DNA of 64,000 bases from Ochromonas danica (GCA_015146655.1 VKHL01000003.1:186001-250000), one strand, 5' to 3'; positions 45,501 through 56,356 are shown, numbered from the stretch's first letter. The notes: a model not told the origin generated them from the letters alone. Numbers and translations: made by a program.

Positions 45501-48500
45501 TGGCAGAAAGTCATGGGATTATTACTGGAAATACAGGAAGTATTCATAGTGCTACTACATCTGAGATTAAACCTTCTCTTGGTTCAGCTAAAGCACCTCG
45601 ACCTATGCCTCCTCCAATAAGGTATTTGAATGAACCTTCCCTTCATGAAATGCGCAATGCAGTCATGGCAACAAATAGTACATCCTCCAAACAACATGGT
45701 GGAGTGTCAGGCATTGCCCTTCCTGTCACTCCTCCTTCCTCTTCTACTTCTATTCTATCAGATGTGAAACAAAAGGATCAACAACAAGGATCACCTGAAA
45801 TGGAAGCTATGCCTACTGTTCATAAACGTGGTCCAATGACGGAGAAAGCGATGGAGTTCTTACAGTTTGGTAAGATTGTACGGAAGTCAAGCACATCATC
45901 AGGTTTTCTTCATCGAAATAGTATTCCAAACAAGAAATCTGATGCTTCTGTTACATCACTTGTTACTACCTCTTCAACTGCTGTGACTGTCTTGGGAGGT
46001 CATGATAACAACAATGTGGTTACTCAAGGTGCATCAGTGACACCATCATCATCTCCAGCTACTGCTACACCTGTTGTCCCTGCTGTTGCCAATAATGGTA
46101 CAGGAGCACTTACATCTTCACCGACTTCCTCGTCAACCATGCCCGAGAGACGACCTAGTTGGACACTTTCTTCTATCTCTGCCACAGGATCGAACTTGTT
46201 CAGTGGTATATCTCCTGCTCCTTCCCCACATAGTGCCAAGGAGTTATCAGTCGGGGAGATTGTTGCAGGTAACAGCTGTAGAGCATCTCCAGTTGACTCT
46301 ATTCATTCACAACCTCCACCACCATCACCGCATTCCACAGATGATCCTATCTTACAAGAAAGTCGTCGAGAAATGTTCATGGCTGTGACTAGTCCTACCA
46401 CATTCCCTTTACTTCCCGATGAATATGACAGTAATGAAGAAGATGATGCACAGTATATTACACTTAAACAACAACGTGAAGCTAAACGAAAGTTTCGCAA
46501 TCAGCGTATATCCCGTCGTTTCTCTGCTAGTTATACCAATAGTAATCCTAACAACAGTCAAGGTACAAGTACGTTGGATAGTATCTTCAATGTGAAAGGA
46601 CATAATGGAACTGCTGCAGTAGATAGTTTCATTCGATTAAGTGTATCTGAATCACTAGATGCGTTATCAATGGATGGACATCTCAAATCTTCTAGTATGT
46701 CATCAAGGATTAAACCAGCTGTATTAGACTTGACAAAGTTACGTGATCAAGGATCATTAGGTACAGCAGATAGTCGAGATAGTAAAGGTAGTGGAGGAGA
46801 AGAAAGTTCAAGAGATCGTGATGCTTCAAAACGTCATAGTAATGGTCTAGGTGGTAGTGGTCAAGGTAGTGGTCATTGTAGTGAGACCGAAAGAGGATCA
46901 AATCATAGTCTTGGAGAACGATGTGAGTCATTAATCTCTGATGAAGATACAATTATGTCAGCTAGTCAATCAGTTTTGACATCTCAAACTCCTATTGATA
47001 TTCGTTATAAACGTTCTACACCTATTGGACGTTATACAGCATCTAAGAATATTGCTCTTCATAATATGGTCGGGTTAAATAGTAGTCGTCGATCAAAACA
47101 AGGAGGAGGAAGTAATCATCGTAATCTACGACCTGATTCTACATCATCTGATCATAGTCTACAAGATTCAATCGATGCCAGAATGATTTTAGGACAACAA
47201 CACCAACAACAACAAAGAGGAGGAGGAGGTAGTGGTGGTAATAAGTTACTTCCTTTTATGGAAGAATCAACACGATCTCGTGGAGATCAAAGTGTTGTAG
47301 GAAATGGAGGGGAAGGAGGCAAAGGTCCTGCTACTAGTCTAGTAGAAGCTGCTGGTAATAGTCTAGCACGTCTATCAGGTCGTTTTTCAAGTCCAATACG
47401 AGGAAATACTTCACAACAACAATCAACATCTATTTCACCATTGAAAAGTGGTGGAGAAAGGTCAAACATGGATGGAATGACTTCTTCACCTTTCTCTATG
47501 AATCTTCATGTTTCATCACGTGGTGAGACTTCATCACCTCTTCCTCCCCCTCCATTACCATCTGGTGCTTCTCCTGTCATTGAGAAGAGACGATCAATTA
47601 AGCTTGATACTAGTAATAATGATCTAGATTCTCATTCAACAGAGGATGAACAAGTTGATTTCAACCCGTCACTCAAGAGAGATGAAGACAATATCATGTC
47701 CACCTTCCAAGTCTATCCTCTTAAGACTTTAGGTCGTGTTGCCATGGAGTTACTCAATCGTCAACAGTTAGTTATAATCAAACGTATGTGGAAGATGCTT
47801 CGTGATGGAGTTAGTGTGATAAAACATGGTCGTTCAGGTGCTCCTAAGATGAAAGCACTTCTCTGTGACATTGCTATGACCAAACTTTATTGGAAACCAC
47901 CTGGTAGCAAAGCTGATCCTGATATGGATGATCATGAAGACGAGGATGAGGATGAAGATGACTTTAGAGGGAAAGGGGATGACCATCAGCAATTGCTAAG
48001 CAACCAGCCAACTCCTGTGAGCAGAGAATCAACAGGGTTTTCCTTCCTACCACATGGTCGACTGTCTGTCTTTGGTGGTAGAAAAGGTCGACGATCATCA
48101 ACTTTCTCAGCACAAGGCAATAAACGAATGATTTATTTCAAGTCCATCTTATCGGTTAGTAGTAGTCGTTATCGTTGTTGCTGTTCTTCTTTGTCATCAT
48201 CATTATCATCATGATTGGCTAACTGTCTATTGTACTACTATATGTTTGTTGTTTGTTGTTTGTTGTGTTAGATTTCTGATCAATGTGACTCTGTCGTATT
48301 CAAAAGATCAGCTAATAAAGGATATCTCAATAATGAACATACATGTACCATTACAATGGAGACACCTGATCGAACTTTAGACATCGAAGTGGATGAGGTG
48401 AGAGCTAACAAACCATCTATTGTCATTGTCATTGTCGTGGTTATGATTGTTGTTGTGGTGGTGGTTGTTGTTATTGTTTAGGATGTCTGCCAAGATCTTC

Positions 48501-48649
48501 TACATGGATTACAAATTCTTGTCACTTATTATCAAAGCCTTCTACCTGGTCGACATTCTTCTACCGCAGCTGATGTTGATTTGCATTACATCAAACGACC
48601 ACGCAATGACTCTGTCATGACCAATACTCCTGCCTATTCCTTCTTTTAA
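39600..48649 (+). CDS. Giant DENN-domain protein with IQ motif and C-terminal PH-like domain
   Basis: Six exons (39600-40834, 40905-42103, 42180-43759, 43844-48154, 48272-48397, 48482-48649) join in frame to 2,872 residues. Upstream DENN: DGCFVVGADKRTILDIV to LPQYCFPSGVEVNV (about 324-440), with YCFP-SG split by intron 1. Core DENN: FVLILGDHTSQRFCLGLQIP, LTRLSFFNYLFYVILKL and SPVPIMIGVQ (about 520-870). Downstream DENN is split: a helical part near 930 and KFVKKLVETQMYSNY near 1345, with about 400 disordered residues between. An IQ motif (YLQAAFRGYLVRA) lies near 1788. The PH-like domain (about 2630-2820) has GAPKMKALLCDIAMTKLYWK and RTLDIEVDEDVCQDLLHGLQ. DENN modules are guanine-nucleotide exchange factors for Rab GTPases, so a calmodulin-linked, membrane-recruited Rab activator is inferred. 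Poly-Gly, poly-His and Ser-rich tracts fill the linkers. Confidence 0.88.
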
Positions 48650-49040
48650 GACGATTACTCTCACTAGTAAAGAATCAAACGAATACTACAACTTCGACTA
48701 AAATCTCTTATTCATGTTAGACTACAGTACATGTACACTACAGTAGTAGTAGTAGTAGCAGTAGTAGCTAGCTAGCCTAGCTATCTTGCAGAATAGTAAC
48801 ACTGTGGGTGGATGAGGATAAGACAGGTCTTGACCCTCCTTGACTCACTCGTTTGTATGGGACAAGAATGACTATGATGACTGTAGACAAGGTATTAGGT
48901 TGTTGTTGCTTCTAATAACAATCTCATCAACTCTTACAGTTAATATACAGTACACAACTATCATCATCATCATCATCATCATCATTACTATCATTACCAT
49001 TATCATTACTATCTCAAGAAGTACAAGCTAGTCAGTCAGT
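48650..49040. other. Convergent intergenic region with microsatellites
   Basis: 391 bp between two 3' ends. Contains a TAG/CTAG-rich repeat at about 48741-48782 and an ATC repeat (48958-48989, degenerate to 49015). No gene seen. Confidence 0.6.
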
Positions 49041-49631
49041 CTATTCTGTTAATATCATGAGAATCTCTTGAGCACGTTGTAAAGCTTGTAGTTTACGTTT
49101 TAATCGTTGAGCTTCTCGTTGTTTTGTTGTTGTTGTTGATTCTCCTTCTTCTTCCTCTTCTTGTTGTTGTTCTTCTTCATTGTCATCGCCATCATTGGCA
49201 GCGACTTTCTTCAAATGATCTTTCAATCGATCTCTTGCACCACCTTGTACTGATCGAATATAAGGTAATAGTTGTTGAAAGACTGTCTGTGGGACTTTCT
49301 CTGTGGAAGTCAAATTCGTCAATGCCCATGCTTGAAGCACTTTATTGAACTTCCACTGACTACCAGGTTGATCTTTCCTCTCCCAACTATCAAGATAGGC
49401 CTTGAGATCACCAGCAAAGTCTCTCCCCACAGCAGCTGGTGGGTCAGGCATAGAAGGTAAACCTTGGCTTTTACGTTTGTTTCGTTTTCGTCGTACACTT
49501 GCACTGACTTTTACTTTCTTTGATGTTGGTTCATCATCTTCAGGTGGAGGTACTTCTTCAGATGGGATAACCTCTTCTTCATAAGAAGGAGCAGCTTCTC
49601 TAACTTGATATGATCCACTTTTCCTCTTCAT
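49041..49631 (-). CDS. WKF-domain protein (C7orf50-like)
   Basis: Single exon, 196 residues from MKRKSGSY at 49631. The core AYLDSWERKDQPGSQWKFNK, VLQAWALTNLTSTEKVPQTV and LLPYIRSVQGGARDRL matches the WKF domain (formerly DUF2373) seen in human C7orf50, a nucleolar protein. The N-terminus is Lys/Arg-rich with a probable nuclear/nucleolar signal (SVRRKRNKRKS); the C-terminus is Glu/Gln-rich coiled coil. A role in ribosome assembly is inferred from the family. Confidence 0.82.
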   Translation of the reverse strand: MKRKSGSYQVREAAPSYEEEVIPSEEVPPPEDDEPTSKKVKVSASVRRKRNKRKSQGLPSMPDPPAAVGRDFAGDLKAYLDSWERKDQPGSQWKFNKVLQAWALTNLTSTEKVPQTVFQQLLPYIRSVQGGARDRLKDHLKKVAANDGDDNEEEQQQEEEEEGESTTTTKQREAQRLKRKLQALQRAQEILMILTE

Positions 49632-49896
49632 CACTTTCTTTCTCAATCAAACTAACTGACTGACTGATTGGTTACCGTAAGGGCTCTGATCTAGAGAATT
49701 AGCTATCTAGAGTCTAGAGATTTGGAGAGTTAGTCTGGATATCTGGGGGGTGGTCCCGGAACCGGGTTCTCCCTATGTTTGGTCTCTGTGGGCTCATCAA
49801 CTGCGCGTGTTGGAGATTTGACAACAATTAGTGATTGACTTTTGACTTGATTTAGTTGAATTAACTCATCAATTAAATCATTTTTATTCTTTGAGA

Positions 49897-50688
49897 ATGC
49901 AGTTCTTAATCTCTACTTTAGTCTTCTTTGCTGTTATTAGCCATACTTTAGCTGCAACTTCTTGTGATCAATTTACTTCACAGAAGAAATGTTTAAGTGG
50001 ATCTGTGAATAATGAGAAATGTGCCTGGTGTAGTAGTGCTGCAGTAGGAGCTACTTGCTTTGCGGAATCGGATGCCAAGACTCTTCCTTCTTCTATCTAT
50101 TCTTGTGCCTATCAATCTGCTTACAGTGCTGAGGCTGTGACTAGTTGTGATCAGTACACCAGTGAGAAGACTTGTCTCGCGGGTGTGGTGAATAACGAGA
50201 AGTGCTCTTGGTGCTCTAGTGCTGCTGTTGGAGCTACTTGCTTCCCTGAATCTGATGCCAAGAGTTTGCCTTCCTCTGTCTTCCAGTGTGATTACCAGAA
50301 GCTCACTTTGAAGTCCACGGCTTGTGACTCCATCACCAGCCAGAAGACTTGCATGTCTTCTTCTTCTGGTGCTGAGAAGTGCTCTTGGTGCTCTAGTGCT
50401 GCTGTTGGAGGTACTTGCTTTGTGGAGTCTGATGCTAAGAGCTTGCCTTCCTCTGTCTTCCAGTGTGATTACCAGAAGGTCGCTCTGAAGTCCACCACTT
50501 GCGATTCCATCACAAAGCAAAAGACTTGCTTGTCTTCCAAGAGCTCTGATGGAGTGAACTGTGCTTGGTGCTCCAGTGGTGCTGTGGGCAGTACTTGCTA
50601 TGAGGAGACTGATGCCAAGCAGTTGCCTTCTTCCATCTTCTCTTGCCAGTACCAGCAGGCTGCTGATTACCTCCGTGGACAGCATTAA
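49897..50688 (+). CDS. Secreted protein of four Cys-rich PSI-like repeats
   Basis: 263 residues; the start is the ATG of MQFLISTLVFF, not the upstream TTG. A signal peptide (about residues 1-20) is followed by four tandem repeats of about 60 residues, each with six Cys in the order CD-x-TSxKTC, EKCxWCSSxAVG, TCFxESDAK and LPSSxFxC. The CxWC core is like PSI domains of plexins and other extracellular proteins. Repeats 2 and 3 are nearly identical at the DNA level, which points to recent duplication or gene conversion. Codons shift from AT-rich near the start to GC-rich later, as in highly expressed genes. Likely extracellular or vacuolar; binding partner unknown. Confidence 0.82.
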   Translation: MQFLISTLVFFAVISHTLAATSCDQFTSQKKCLSGSVNNEKCAWCSSAAVGATCFAESDAKTLPSSIYSCAYQSAYSAEAVTSCDQYTSEKTCLAGVVNNEKCSWCSSAAVGATCFPESDAKSLPSSVFQCDYQKLTLKSTACDSITSQKTCMSSSSGAEKCSWCSSAAVGGTCFVESDAKSLPSSVFQCDYQKVALKSTTCDSITKQKTCLSSKSSDGVNCAWCSSGAVGSTCYEETDAKQLPSSIFSCQYQQAADYLRGQH

Positions 50689-51245
50689 GCAGTGAAGAAG
50701 AACAAGAAGGGATTCTGTGTCTGAAACAGTCAAACCCCATGCTACAACGTCGTCGTATGATTAGCTTGTACTCCAGAGAGTGCAATTAAGAGATTATGAC
50801 AAGCCCTTAATTATAACATAATTAATGTCTTGATGCCTCTATCGATCCTCTTCTTCTGGACTAGGCGACAGTCTAAAAGTAGTCTTTAGATTGAAAATAT
50901 GGCCAGCGTCTGCAGCCAAGCTGACCTGTTGTTGCGAAGAAAACAGATGATGTCTGCCCTGCTGGACCTCCAAACGAAATCAACACAATCTTGTTAAGTT
51001 AACGACTCAAATGTCAAACAAAACTGCAATGACTTGTTCTGCAATACTGTAAATGATGTGATGTTGGATCTGAGAGTTCCCTAACCCACCAGTAGTTACA
51101 AGCCATTGCTTTTCCTACCAATCAAACTGATGATGAAAGATGAGAGCATTTTCAAACGCCTTGCACACCCCACGCATGGCAACAATTTCATAGGCGTTTT
51201 AAGTTAAGAAGGATCGTTAAGTTAAGCAGGGAGGCTCAGCAGCTG
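50689..51245. other. Intergenic region with a fragment similar to the gene at 54.7 kb
   Basis: 557 bp between two plus-strand genes. No complete gene. A 51-bp piece (50899-50949) is listed separately. GTTAAGTTAA motifs occur at about 50993 and 51200-51226. Confidence 0.5.
50899..50949 (+). pseudogene. Duplicated exon fragment of the 54705-55715 gene
   Basis: These 51 bp match the minus strand of 54797-54847 at 45 of 51 positions, including a perfect CAGCGTCTGCAGCCAAGCTG. In the source gene this encodes DGQRLQPSWPVVATNTD. Here the same frame is not open across the match, and the similarity stops on both sides. It is best read as a relic of a duplicated copy of that gene or its family. Confidence 0.6.
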
Positions 51246-53586
51246 ATGCTTGCTGTTGTATTATTTGCGATGACTGCTGTTAGATGGTGGTTCTGCAGCA
51301 AGATTATTTGGGGGTTTCTTTTTACAAACTATAGTATTTTGTTTGCGAGAAGTCTCCATTCCTCAGCAATTGTTTCAATAGATTGTTTAGTAGAGAATGA
51401 AAGAAATCCATGTCTTCTACTTCCTCGTCCATCCTACCCACCGCTGACCGTTCACAATGACACTGTCATACCAGACCTCTCTTTCCTTCATCAGACTCTC
51501 TCCTTAAACGATGATAACACAAGATCTATTACAATCGCTGTCAGTGTCTCCTGGCCGGCTGTATCAGATGTCAATGACAATACTAGCGAACAGGAAGTGT
51601 TTTGTTTTGATATGAAAGAGATTACCAAGGATTCCACTTGTATTGCTCTTTTTCCTTCCATTTCCCAACTTCTTTTCACTATTTCATTATCTCGTTTGCA
51701 TGCCCAGCATAGCTTTGTCTTAGAAGCATCCCTCTCTGGGCAGTGGGGATTGTGGGCACATGTTGTGGACCCACACTGTCGCTATGGAAGCTGTCTGCGA
51801 GCTCTTGTTCACCATTTACTATCTGCTGATATCACCAATGACCAGCTGCCTCTTGGAGAGGACTATCATCACACCGTAGACTTACAGGCAGAAACAAACC
51901 CCGAAGAGTTCCTCTTCATGGCCAATCTCTTGACTGCTGAGCTAGACGAAGAACAAATGGCATTACTGGGACAACGCGATCAATCCAGAATTTTCTATTT
52001 CCAGTATCCAAGAATACAAAAAGACCAAGCTTCTATTTTCCCTTTAAATGGATCGACAGTGGAGCGTTTTCAGGTTTCACTTGAAAATCCCATTAAGAAT
52101 CGCACATCCAGAACTATCCGTAATATGACTGAACTAGAACAACTGTTACTTACAATATCATCAGTTGGTGATTCCCAGCAACAGCATCAAGAAGAAGAGG
52201 TGTTAAATCATGAACTGTGGATGTTGTTGTTGAAGGGTGGGATGGAGCTGTGTAACAAGCATTTGCAACCCATCCAACAGCAATGGCATGAAGCGGGAGG
52301 TGTACGATCCCTGTGTGGCGGCGTTCTCAAGGAGATGCATCGCACATTCTTCCTTCAGTTGCTACAAGTCGCCATGGGCCTTCCAAAGACTCAATGGGGC
52401 CCCCAAGTCTTCAACAAGGGACAACCTTTCATCTTCTTGCACCTGGAGAAGACTGCCGGCACTAATTTGAGAGAGTAAGTGTTGATCAACATGCTTCATT
52501 AACTCACTTTATACAATGTTCATGTAAGTCATGTGTTCTCTTTTCAGTTATATTTCCACGTCTGCTCAAGCGCAGGGCGTGGAGAGTTTTGTAGGATGCC
52601 ATGCACCGACTTCTTGTCTCGTATTTTCTTTACCAACCTGTGGAATGGATGAAGCACTTTATACTTGTGATTATACTCCTGGCAGAGCGCTTCTGCAGCA
52701 TTACTATGCCAAGTATGGTGAGCCTGCAGTGATGGCAGGACATTTCTCTTGGGGAGTCTGGCAGCAATTCCCTTCCACTCGGCTTTGTGCACAACACCAA
52801 CACGATGGAAATGCTGCTTGTCCACGACACTTGCCAGCATTGTTGTTTGTCAACCGCCATCCTGTGTCACGAGTGATCTCGCAATATTATGACAGATGCT
52901 TCAGCTTCCACCAGTGCAATCCGTCGGGGAAAACTTTCAACGAGCTTTCCTCCGAAGAGCTCACAAGATGGATGATTCGAAGTCGCTTTTCCCACAAAGA
53001 TGAGATGCTCTCTGACTACATCAGCTTTCTTCGTGAGAAATATGCAACACGTCCGCCTCAATCAATCTATGAAGAGAAAGAGTTAAAGCTCTTGTCAGTC
53101 ATTCCTAATGACTACTTCGAAATGGTCATTGTCGATGAGAGTCTCTCTGATGCAGGTTGTCGAATGTTGCTTAATCAAAAGAAAACCAGTGGTGTTCGTC
53201 TGCCCATGGGACAGACTGTCTATGATACTGGCGAGCGCATTCTCAATGTCACGTTGGCGTGGAAAGTTCAACCGATCAACGAGAGCGACTACCCATTAGC
53301 TTTGAATCGATTGGATCATGTTGTTGTAGGAATTCAAGAACAGTGGGAAGAGAGCGTGCGTGTTATCAATCATTTCTTTCCATGGATTAATTTTGCTGGA
53401 GATTTCAACCGTGTAAAGCTTCCCACTAAGAATCTCAAGCTGCCGAAGAACAGAGAGACTATCCACACGCTTCGCTCGGATTTACGTGATTTGATAATTC
53501 GGTTGAATCCGTGCGATATGATGTTATATGAGAAATCAGTAGAAAGGATGAAGCTTCAACTGGCCATGTTGGACAGCCTCTCTTGA
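51246..53586 (+). CDS. Golgi sulfotransferase (Sulfotransfer_2-like)
   Basis: Exons 51246-52474 and 52548-53586 give 755 residues. The catalytic domain begins near residue 395: FIFLHLEKTAGTNLRDYIST carries the 5'-phosphosulfate-binding loop (KTAGT), completed across the splice junction, and LLFVNRHPVSRVISQYYDRC is the 3'-phosphate site. Such enzymes move sulfate from PAPS to sugar hydroxyls of glycans. The N-terminus has a membrane anchor (about residues 1-38). Residues about 40-390 form a long lumenal region with no recognised domain and several N-glycosylation sequons. A role in sulfated cell-wall or mucilage polysaccharide synthesis is inferred. Confidence 0.83.
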
Positions 53587-53744
53587 TTGATTTGTCGTGG
53601 TGATTGTACTTGTCCTGTCGCGATAAAGAACTACGGTAACAGTTTTTGTAGAAAATTCTAGATTCGTTGGCACTGTTAGTTTCTTGTACGATTAGTGGGT
53701 TTTAGGTTATTTTGGTTCATAATCTAAAGTGTAGTTGCTCGTAG

Positions 53745-54443
53745 ATTCATCCATTTCTACATCATCAACCAGAATCGGAGGAAGAGGACGAAGAAGAGGG
53801 TGAGGAGTCTGTCGATGAAAATGAAGACAGTGCCAAAGAATCATTTTATGGCACCAGACGTAGTAGACGTGATGAATCGGAATCGGAGGAAGAGGACGAA
53901 GAAGAGGAGTCTGTCGATTATTGTTTTATCGCCCTGAAGCCAAGCGATCATGTGAGATCAAATGGCCCCGAAGCGATGCATTCCCCTGTTGCTTCATGTC
54001 CGCCTGCTGTTGGTCGTCCCAATGCGAAGTGTTTGATGTGCCAGCAGGAGCTCTGTCAAAGATCGTCCAAGAAAATGAACTTTTGTATGGTTAAGCATGA
54101 AGTGCTCGAATGGGAATACATGGGTAAAATTTGTTACAAGAAGAACCTTAAATACGGATGTAATGCCTTCGTCGGAGCTTGTCGACATTGCAATAGATTG
54201 TTCAGGGGTGAAGGAGACCTTGATGTCGACGAAGTGGACCACTTCGTCAAAGGTTACTGTTACAGTGGACCTCATGTGACCGATGCAAACTTGGCTGCGC
54301 TGCTATGGGCGAATCGTATCAGACGTAGCAGATATGATGAACCAGAATCGGAGGAAGAGGACGAAGAAGAGGGCGAGGAGTGTGTCGATGAAAATGAAGA
54401 CAGTGACAAAGAATCATTTTATGGCAGTACAACCATTATGTAG
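53745..54443 (+). pseudogene. ORF with Cys/His cluster and triplicated acidic tail, probably a remnant of a tandemly duplicated gene
   Basis: The frame is open from about 53748 to the stop at 54441-54443 with the first ATG only at 53974. An acidic module (PESEEEDEEEGEE then VDENEDS and KESFYG) occurs three times: two incomplete or full tails at 53770-53935 and one at the C-terminus (54345-54428). Between them is a Cys-rich stretch, CLMCQQELC...NFCMVKHEV...ICYKKNLKYGCNAF...CRHC, likely zinc-binding. The layout suggests a tandem array in which the upstream copies lost their bodies, or a gene whose 5' exons were not found. Nature of the protein unknown. Confidence 0.4.
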
Positions 54444-54450
54444 TAGTACA

Positions 54451-54650
54451 AATTAAATTAGCCAATCGATCGCTATTGTTGGGCCAATCTGAAGATGTGT
54501 GCTTTGAGACCTCCAAATGACACACACTTTCCGTACACTTTATACTGACATTGTCTCCACTCTGGTATAATACTACCGATTACCGATACTACTGGCTGCT
54601 TGGCCCAATAATACCACCCTATGGAATAGCGATCAATTGGATGAATTAAT
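54451..54650. mobile_element. MITE-like element with terminal inverted repeats
   Basis: Left end (54451-54487) and right end (54601-54650, reverse strand) share AATTAA, CCAATYGATCGCTATT and TTGGGCCAA in the same order, about 35 bp of inverted repeat with a 13-bp insertion in one arm. The 200-bp unit has no coding capacity, as in a non-autonomous DNA transposon. A target-site duplication is not obvious. It starts right after the stop codon of the preceding ORF. Confidence 0.55.
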
Positions 54651-54704
54651 TGAGTTTAAGAATACACGTCTTGATCTCTGTTTTGGTCTTTGTAGTAACT
54701 CTCT

Positions 54705-55715
54705 CTATATTGCGATAGTCTTGTTTTTCATGGCATTCCAATATCTCCACGAATAATGAATGCCCACCTCCATGGGTTGTTCATTGAGAAGCAAGACATC
54801 TGTGTTCGTCGCAACCACTGGCCAGCTTGGCTGCAGACGCTGACCATCGAAGACCATCCGCCAAACTAATAGCAAGACATTCTTCTCTGCTCTACTATCA
54901 TACTCTAGTTCATTCTTGGTTTCATTCATATGGAAGGCAAGATCATTCGCCATCATACCAGCATTGAGAATGGTGAGGTTGGAGGAAGTGGTAGCATCAA
55001 AAGGAATGAAGTAATGAAGAGTATCATTTTGTTGATTATCTGGTGTAATCTTCATTTCTTGACTCCCATCTTCAAGAGTATGGAACGTGATTATATGTCC
55101 TGCTACTAGAGAGGAGAGATCAGTGATAGTAGTGGTAGTGTTAGAGATCTCCTCAATAGCTTCATAGAGATGCATGAAGCGCTTATCATAGACCACGGGG
55201 ATACGAATATCTGTAAATTGATAGGCCACTGTCTTATCACCATTAGCATTGCCTTGGAAGTGTCCTTTACTATATCCACAGAGAATAGTGCCTTGGGGCA
55301 GGAAGGTCTCGCCCACCTCACTCTGTAGATTGACAAACAATCCTTTGCCTAGTCCACTAGCTGAAGGACCTACCATGACATTGATTCCTAACTCTTCTAA
55401 ACTCCATCCACTTTCCATCTCTTCAATAGACACTACAGGTCCATCATAAGGTGCTAAGAAAGGAAGTTCTTCCTCGTCCTCGTCGACTATCACTCCCTCT
55501 TCATCTTCTAGATGTTCTAGATGTTCTAGATGTTCTAGTTCTTGTTCTAGGTGTGAACACCATCGACTAGTTCTTCTTCTGCTAGTACTGTATGAGGTGG
55601 TGGTAATCCAATTGGGAACAGCATGTCGATGGCGAAGGAAAGTTGTCTTGAAAGCCAAGACCTTGCCATATGGTGGGTGAAGAAGCAATATTGAGACTAC
55701 AAGCAATAAGAGCAT
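54705..55715 (-). CDS. Plastid-targeted protein, SET-like fold suspected
   Basis: Single exon, 336 residues from the first ATG (MLLLLVVSILLLHPPYGKVL); the frame further upstream has no ATG. The signal peptide ends KVLA and the next residue is Phe (FKTTFLRHRHAV), followed by an Arg/Ser/Thr-rich stretch: the canonical signal-plus-transit layout of secondary red plastids. A (His-Leu-Glu) repeat near residue 60 comes from 12-bp tandem DNA repeats. The mature part has SASGLGKGLFVNL, LPQGTILCGYSKGHF and NAGMMANDLAF, which loosely resemble the start, middle and NH-motif region of SET proteins, but key residues are not certain. Family therefore unproven. A fragment of a relative lies at 50899-50949. 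Confidence 0.65.
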   Translation of the reverse strand: MLLLLVVSILLLHPPYGKVLAFKTTFLRHRHAVPNWITTTSYSTSRRRTSRWCSHLEQELEHLEHLEHLEDEEGVIVDEDEEELPFLAPYDGPVVSIEEMESGWSLEELGINVMVGPSASGLGKGLFVNLQSEVGETFLPQGTILCGYSKGHFQGNANGDKTVAYQFTDIRIPVVYDKRFMHLYEAIEEISNTTTTITDLSSLVAGHIITFHTLEDGSQEMKITPDNQQNDTLHYFIPFDATTSSNLTILNAGMMANDLAFHMNETKNELEYDSRAEKNVLLLVWRMVFDGQRLQPSWPVVATNTDVLLLNEQPMEVGIHYSWRYWNAMKNKTIAI

Positions 55716-56356
55716 CACTAGAAAGAAGAAGAAGAAATAGAAGCTATAGAAAGGTTTTGCAACTCCACCCAAAAGCAAAGCAAGCAAGACAAAGTGAATC
55801 TATTATTGTGGTGCGTGGGTGATATATGGAGATGGTCTTAGATCATTTTGATTGAGTTGACCACCGATTGTTCTGGTGGGGTTGGATGATGATGATGATG
55901 TTGATGATTTTGTCATTGTGTTCACGGCACATCATCACGTTCTTCATTAGTGAATACTTCAATGTGTGAATTATATCGGATGGACATGATAGTTGAGATA
56001 AACAGATGAAATGCGCTCAAACTTATGATGCCAGCCGTTGGAAAGATGCATTATCTTGCCAGCATCGATACAATGAGGCAAACCACGACATGTTAGAGTC
56101 CACACATTGGCTAAATGTCACAGAGAACGTAAGAGAGTAAATATATGTGTCCTACTACGTGCGCGACAATGGAGGATGTCTTTCCTTGCTCGATGATGAG
56201 TTCCTGTTGAGATTCTACTCAAAGGTTGACTTGGGGGAAAGCTCTTCTTTTGATGATACTTCTTGAAAGATGAACGAAAAGACAAACTGAAATCTCTTGT
56301 AATAAAAGAAAGATACGATTCCTACGATGTTGAAGAGTTCTACAGAAGCAGTTCTC
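55716..56356. other. Intergenic, no gene seen
   Basis: Upstream of the plastid-targeted gene. Contains a GAT repeat at about 55887-55912. No supported coding sequence. Confidence 0.5.

Noticed and set aside
49993-50733. 246-codon open frame antisense to the Cys-rich secreted protein
   Set aside because: It follows from the codon bias and repeats of the sense gene, which has a signal peptide and conserved Cys pattern; the antisense product has no such features.
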